Assembly (NCBI GenBank): GCA_021802185.1
Contig: JAKAAV010000071.1
Span: 1-8,613 of the forward strand
Length of the DNA: 8,613 nt
Direction of reading: 5' to 3'
Origin: Chloroflexota bacterium
GTDB lineage: Bacteria > Chloroflexota > Limnocylindria > Limnocylindrales > CSP1-4
Part shown: positions 6,127-8,613 of the stretch, in pieces
Numbering within the stretch: position 1 is the first letter of the stretch
How the letters are laid out: each line of letters starts with the position of its first letter
Notes under the pieces: model-generated
What the model was told of the DNA's origin: nothing
The model's database searches: none
Seen by the model: the letters and a program-made list of their open reading frames with translations, nothing else
Position numbers and translations under genes: made by a program

Positions 6127-7380
6127 TCAGGCGGCCGGGAAGACGTCGTCCAGGAACGCCTTGACCAGGATGTCCGGGTCGACGTGGTCGGAGTTCGTGA
6201 GGACCACGATGGACATCCCGTCCGCGCCGGGGAAATACCGCATCGAGGAGTGGAATCCCTCGACCGCGCCGTCGTGGCCCCACGATCCCCACCCGCTCAG
6301 GCTGCGGCGCTGGACGCCGAGCCCGTACGGAAGCCTCGGGTGGAACGGCGCAGTGAGGCCGAAATCGAGCATCTGCGAGAGCAGGGCCGGCGGCAGGACC
6401 TTGTTCCGGTACAGGTAGAGCGCCCAGCGAGCCAGGTCGTCGGCGGTCGTCACCAGCGAACCCGCCGCCCCGATCGCCGTCGCCAGCGACGTGTACGGCA
6501 CGTACCGCGACCCGTCGGAGACGTTCTTCAGCGTCCAGGTGGCGTAGTTCGAGTACGTGTATCCGGTGGCGGGCGAACCCGAGATCGGTTCCTCGCTCTG
6601 GAGGAACGTGTTGGCCAGGTGCAGCGGCACGAGGAAGCGCCTGCGCAGCAGCGAGGCGAGCGTCTGCCCCGTCGCCTTCTCGATGACCTGACCGAGCAGG
6701 ATGTAGTTTGCGTTCGAGTACGACCAGCCCTGGCCTGCGGTGAAGAGGGGCGCACCCACGTACGAGATCACCCGTGCGGGCGTGAAGACGGTCGCCGGGT
6801 GACCGACGATCGCGTTGTTGAGGGCGGGGTGCATGAAGGGATCGAAGATGCCGCTCGTGTGGTCGAGCATCTGCCGGAGCGTGACCCCGTCGTCGAACGG
6901 CAGGTCCGGGATCCACTTCGACAGCGGATCGTCCAGGCTGAGGACGCCCTGCCCGGCGAGCTGGACCGTGAGGGCCGCGACGAATGTCTTGGTGATGCTG
7001 CCCGCGTCGAACAGCGTGAAGTTCGTCAGGGCGCGCCGGCCCGCCACGTTCGCGAACCCCGCGTGGCCGTCCCACACGGTGCCGTTGGGGAACCGGATCG
7101 CGACCTGCAGCCCGGGGAGGTGGTTCTTCGCGCGGATCGCCGCAAGCGTCGAGGTCAGCTTCGCGCTCAGGGCGTCGGTGAAGACGGGGAACGCGGTCGC
7201 CCCTCCGGCCGTCTCCAGGGTGGCCTGGCCGGCGGACGCGGGCGTCGTCGAGGCCGCGAGAGACGAGCCGGGCAGCGTCGCGCCGGCGAGCAGCGCGAGC
7301 GCGAGCGCCGCGGCTCGACGTCGCAACGCCGGGCGCCGGGGGACGTTGACGGAACGCGGAGCGCGGATCGTGGCGACCAT
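6127..7380 (-). CDS. Secreted serine hydrolase, beta-lactamase/class C PBP family (downstream paralogue)
   Basis: This 417-residue enzyme belongs to the serine beta-lactamase-like superfamily (Beta-lactamase domain, S12/class C type). Members include DD-peptidases, D-aminopeptidases and esterases. An Arg-rich n-region followed by RAAALALALLAGATLPGSSLAAS (about 22-44) is a clear signal peptide, without a lipobox cysteine, so export to the cell exterior is expected. The catalytic set is SITK (Ser128 nucleophile, Lys131), YSN (Tyr221-Ser222-Asn223) and HDG (369-371) in the place of the KTG/HxG motif. Other family segments are LDHTSGI (172-178), LVTTADDLARWA (309-320) and PYGLGVQR (351-358). The ATG start lies six bases behind a TACGGT hexamer, with no Shine-Dalgarno, suggesting a leaderless mRNA. 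The gene follows its paralogue after a 57-base gap on the same strand. The substrate cannot be inferred; resistance to beta-lactams should not be assumed. Confidence 0.92.
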   Translation of the reverse strand: MVATIRAPRSVNVPRRPALRRRAAALALALLAGATLPGSSLAASTTPASAGQATLETAGGATAFPVFTDALSAKLTSTLAAIRAKNHLPGLQVAIRFPNGTVWDGHAGFANVAGRRALTNFTLFDAGSITKTFVAALTVQLAGQGVLSLDDPLSKWIPDLPFDDGVTLRQMLDHTSGIFDPFMHPALNNAIVGHPATVFTPARVISYVGAPLFTAGQGWSYSNANYILLGQVIEKATGQTLASLLRRRFLVPLHLANTFLQSEEPISGSPATGYTYSNYATWTLKNVSDGSRYVPYTSLATAIGAAGSLVTTADDLARWALYLYRNKVLPPALLSQMLDFGLTAPFHPRLPYGLGVQRRSLSGWGSWGHDGAVEGFHSSMRYFPGADGMSIVVLTNSDHVDPDILVKAFLDDVFPAA

Positions 7381-7386
7381 GGTGCG

Positions 7387-7392
7387 ACCGTA
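7387..7392 (-). promoter_or_regulatory. Candidate -10 element giving a leaderless transcript of the downstream hydrolase
   Basis: TACGGT on the minus strand (TAnnnT) is followed by six bases and then the ATG at 7378-7380. This is the same geometry as upstream of rarA. It suggests that the downstream hydrolase can be transcribed separately from its paralogue. No clear -35 is seen. Confidence 0.45.
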
Positions 7393-7425
7393 CGCGGCGC
7401 GGAAACCGCCGGCATCCGACAGGCG

Positions 7426-7443
7426 CCGTAGGACCCCCTACGG
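7426..7443 (-). terminator. Hairpin overlapping the stop codon of the upstream hydrolase (possible terminator or attenuator)
   Basis: On the minus strand CCGTAGG-GGGT-CCTACGG forms a perfect seven-pair stem with a four-base loop. The TAG stop codon (7438-7440) is inside the 5' arm. No T-tract follows, so it is not a classical Rho-independent terminator. Its position between two tandem genes, ahead of the TACGGT promoter candidate, suits transcript separation or 3'-end protection. Confidence 0.35.
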
Positions 7444-8613
7444 GATACCGGGACCGGGCGTGCCGAGCGCTGCCAGGAGGCCGGACACCAGCAGGTCGGG
7501 GTCGGTCGCATCGGCGTTGGTCAACACGACGACGGCCGCGCCCGACGCGGGGAAGTAGCGCATCGCCGCGTGGAAGCCCGACAGCAGCCCCGAGTGCCCG
7601 ATCGCGACCTGGCCGTCGAGCGTGACTCGCTGCACGCCGAGGCCGTACGGCCAGCGCGGATGGAGCCCGCGTGTGAGCCCGAAATCGAGCATCGTCGCGA
7701 GCGTCGACGGGGGCAGCAGGTGACCACCGTAGAGTGCCTCCGCCCAGCGCGACAGATCGTCCGCGGTCGTCACCAGGGCGCCGGCCGTCCCGAGGGCGGT
7801 GGCGAGCGACGTGAATGGCACGTACCGCGTCCCGTCTCCGAGCGCGACCTGCGGCCACGACGCGTCGCTGACCGCGTCGTACCCCGTGGCTCGCACGAAC
7901 GCGGCGGGCGGCGGAGACGATCCCTGCAGGAACGTGTGCGCCAGGCCGAGCGGACCGAGGAACCTCGACTGGATCAACGAGCCGACGTCGCGTCCGGTGG
8001 CCGCCCGGACGATCTGCCCGAGGAGCAGGTAGTTGGCGTTCGAGTACAGCCAGCCGTGGCCCGGCGCGAACGCCGCGCGGCCCGCGTATGCGAGCACGCC
8101 GGCGGGCGTCCACGCGATCGACGGCCGCGCCCCGAGACGCGAGAGCAGCGCGGGACTGTCGAAGGGCTCGGTGATCCCGCTCGTGTGGTCGAGCAGCTCC
8201 CGGATGGTCACTCCGCGCGCGGCCGCGTCACCGGGCAGCCAGCGCGACACGAGGTCGTCCAGCGAGAGGACGTGCTCGTCGACGAGCTGGAGCACGAGCG
8301 CTGACACGAACGTCTTGGTGATGCTTCCCGCGTCGAAGACCGTCGTGGGCGTGACCCTGACGCGAGCGGCCACGTCCGCGTAGCCGGCGTCACCGATCCA
8401 GGTCGCCCCGTCCGCCAGGCTCACGACCGCCTGAACGCCGGGGAGATGGTGGATCGAACGAAGGCGCAGGAGCTCCGCGGACAGCGCCGCGCGCACGGCG
8501 GGCGTGAGCAGCGGCGCCGGACCCGACCTCGACGACGGCGCGACGCCCGAGGCCGTCCCAGGCACCGTTCCGCCGGAAGCCGCCCCGACGATCCCGTCGA
8601 CGCCACCGGTCGG
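7438..8613 (-). CDS. Serine hydrolase, beta-lactamase/class C PBP family (upstream paralogue, cut by right edge)
   Basis: This is a second member of the same serine hydrolase family, about half identical by eye to the downstream copy along the whole catalytic domain. Numbered from the first codon in the window, the catalytic set is SITK (Ser97, Lys100), YSN (190-192) and HSG (340-342), with LDHTSGI, LVTTADDLSRWA and PYGLGVQR also shared. A GTG at 8563-8565 could be read as a start. However, the frame stays open for 16 more codons to the window edge without a stop, through a Gly/Ala/Ser/Thr-rich stretch (GVDGIVGAASGGT) that looks like the linker following a signal peptide. I therefore think the true start and signal peptide lie outside and that the gene is 5'-truncated here. 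It ends in TAG inside a hairpin. Substrate unknown; export expected by analogy with its paralogue. Confidence 0.9.
   Translation of the reverse strand, partial: PTGGVDGIVGAASGGTVPGTASGVAPSSRSGPAPLLTPAVRAALSAELLRLRSIHHLPGVQAVVSLADGATWIGDAGYADVAARVRVTPTTVFDAGSITKTFVSALVLQLVDEHVLSLDDLVSRWLPGDAAARGVTIRELLDHTSGITEPFDSPALLSRLGARPSIAWTPAGVLAYAGRAAFAPGHGWLYSNANYLLLGQIVRAATGRDVGSLIQSRFLGPLGLAHTFLQGSSPPPAAFVRATGYDAVSDASWPQVALGDGTRYVPFTSLATALGTAGALVTTADDLSRWAEALYGGHLLPPSTLATMLDFGLTRGLHPRWPYGLGVQRVTLDGQVAIGHSGLLSGFHAAMRYFPASGAAVVVLTNADATDPDLLVSGLLAALGTPGPGIP

Noticed and set aside
5804..8113. A 769-codon minus-strand open frame spanning both hydrolases and the transporter end
   Set aside because: It is Arg/Pro/Gly/Ala-rich out-of-frame translation over two genes with intact catalytic motifs in other frames. 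Long stop-free shadows are expected at this GC content.
8563..8565. GTG as the true start of the upstream hydrolase
   Set aside because: The frame is open to the window edge, the residues before and after it look like a continuous flexible linker, and no signal peptide follows this GTG although the paralogue has one.

Overview
The window is GC-rich throughout (roughly 70% by eye). It carries six protein-coding genes, two of them cut by the window edges, and no RNA genes, insertion sequences or CRISPR. The GC content, TAnnnT-type -10 hexamers, and start codons 6-7 bases behind two of those hexamers fit a high-GC bacterium with many leaderless mRNAs, such as a Chloroflexota lineage or an actinobacterium. 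The taxonomic call is an inference, not a demonstrated result.

Region 1 (1-1803, minus strand) is a serine-biosynthesis pair. A PLP-dependent class V aminotransferase of the alanine/serine-glyoxylate type overlaps by four bases (ATGA) with the start of serA, 3-phosphoglycerate dehydrogenase, whose C-terminal half lies off the left edge. SerA makes 3-phosphohydroxypyruvate, and the coupled aminotransferase is the natural candidate to aminate it.

Region 2 (1804-3464) is a divergent intergenic stretch with a promoter candidate facing each way, followed by rarA on the plus strand. RarA is an AAA+ replication-fork maintenance ATPase. Its GTG start sits seven bases behind a TACACT hexamer, so it is probably leaderless.

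Region 3 (3465-6048) is a 280-base gap with weak signals, then a 767-residue MMPL/RND-type membrane transporter with two Asp-Tyr proton-relay motifs.

Region 4 (6049-8613) begins with a 78-base convergent gap holding a perfect 18-base palindrome. Two tandem, clearly paralogous, serine beta-lactamase-fold hydrolases follow on the minus strand. The downstream copy has a signal peptide and its own leaderless-type promoter. The upstream copy runs off the right edge and ends in a hairpin that overlaps its stop codon.

Most of this is ordinary housekeeping and envelope content, and I see no convincing previously undescribed multi-gene system. The points most worth a second look are the non-SerC aminotransferase coupled to serA, the tandem hydrolase duplication with a diverged third motif, the two intergenic hairpins or palindromes, and a sharply AT-shifted codon patch inside rarA.
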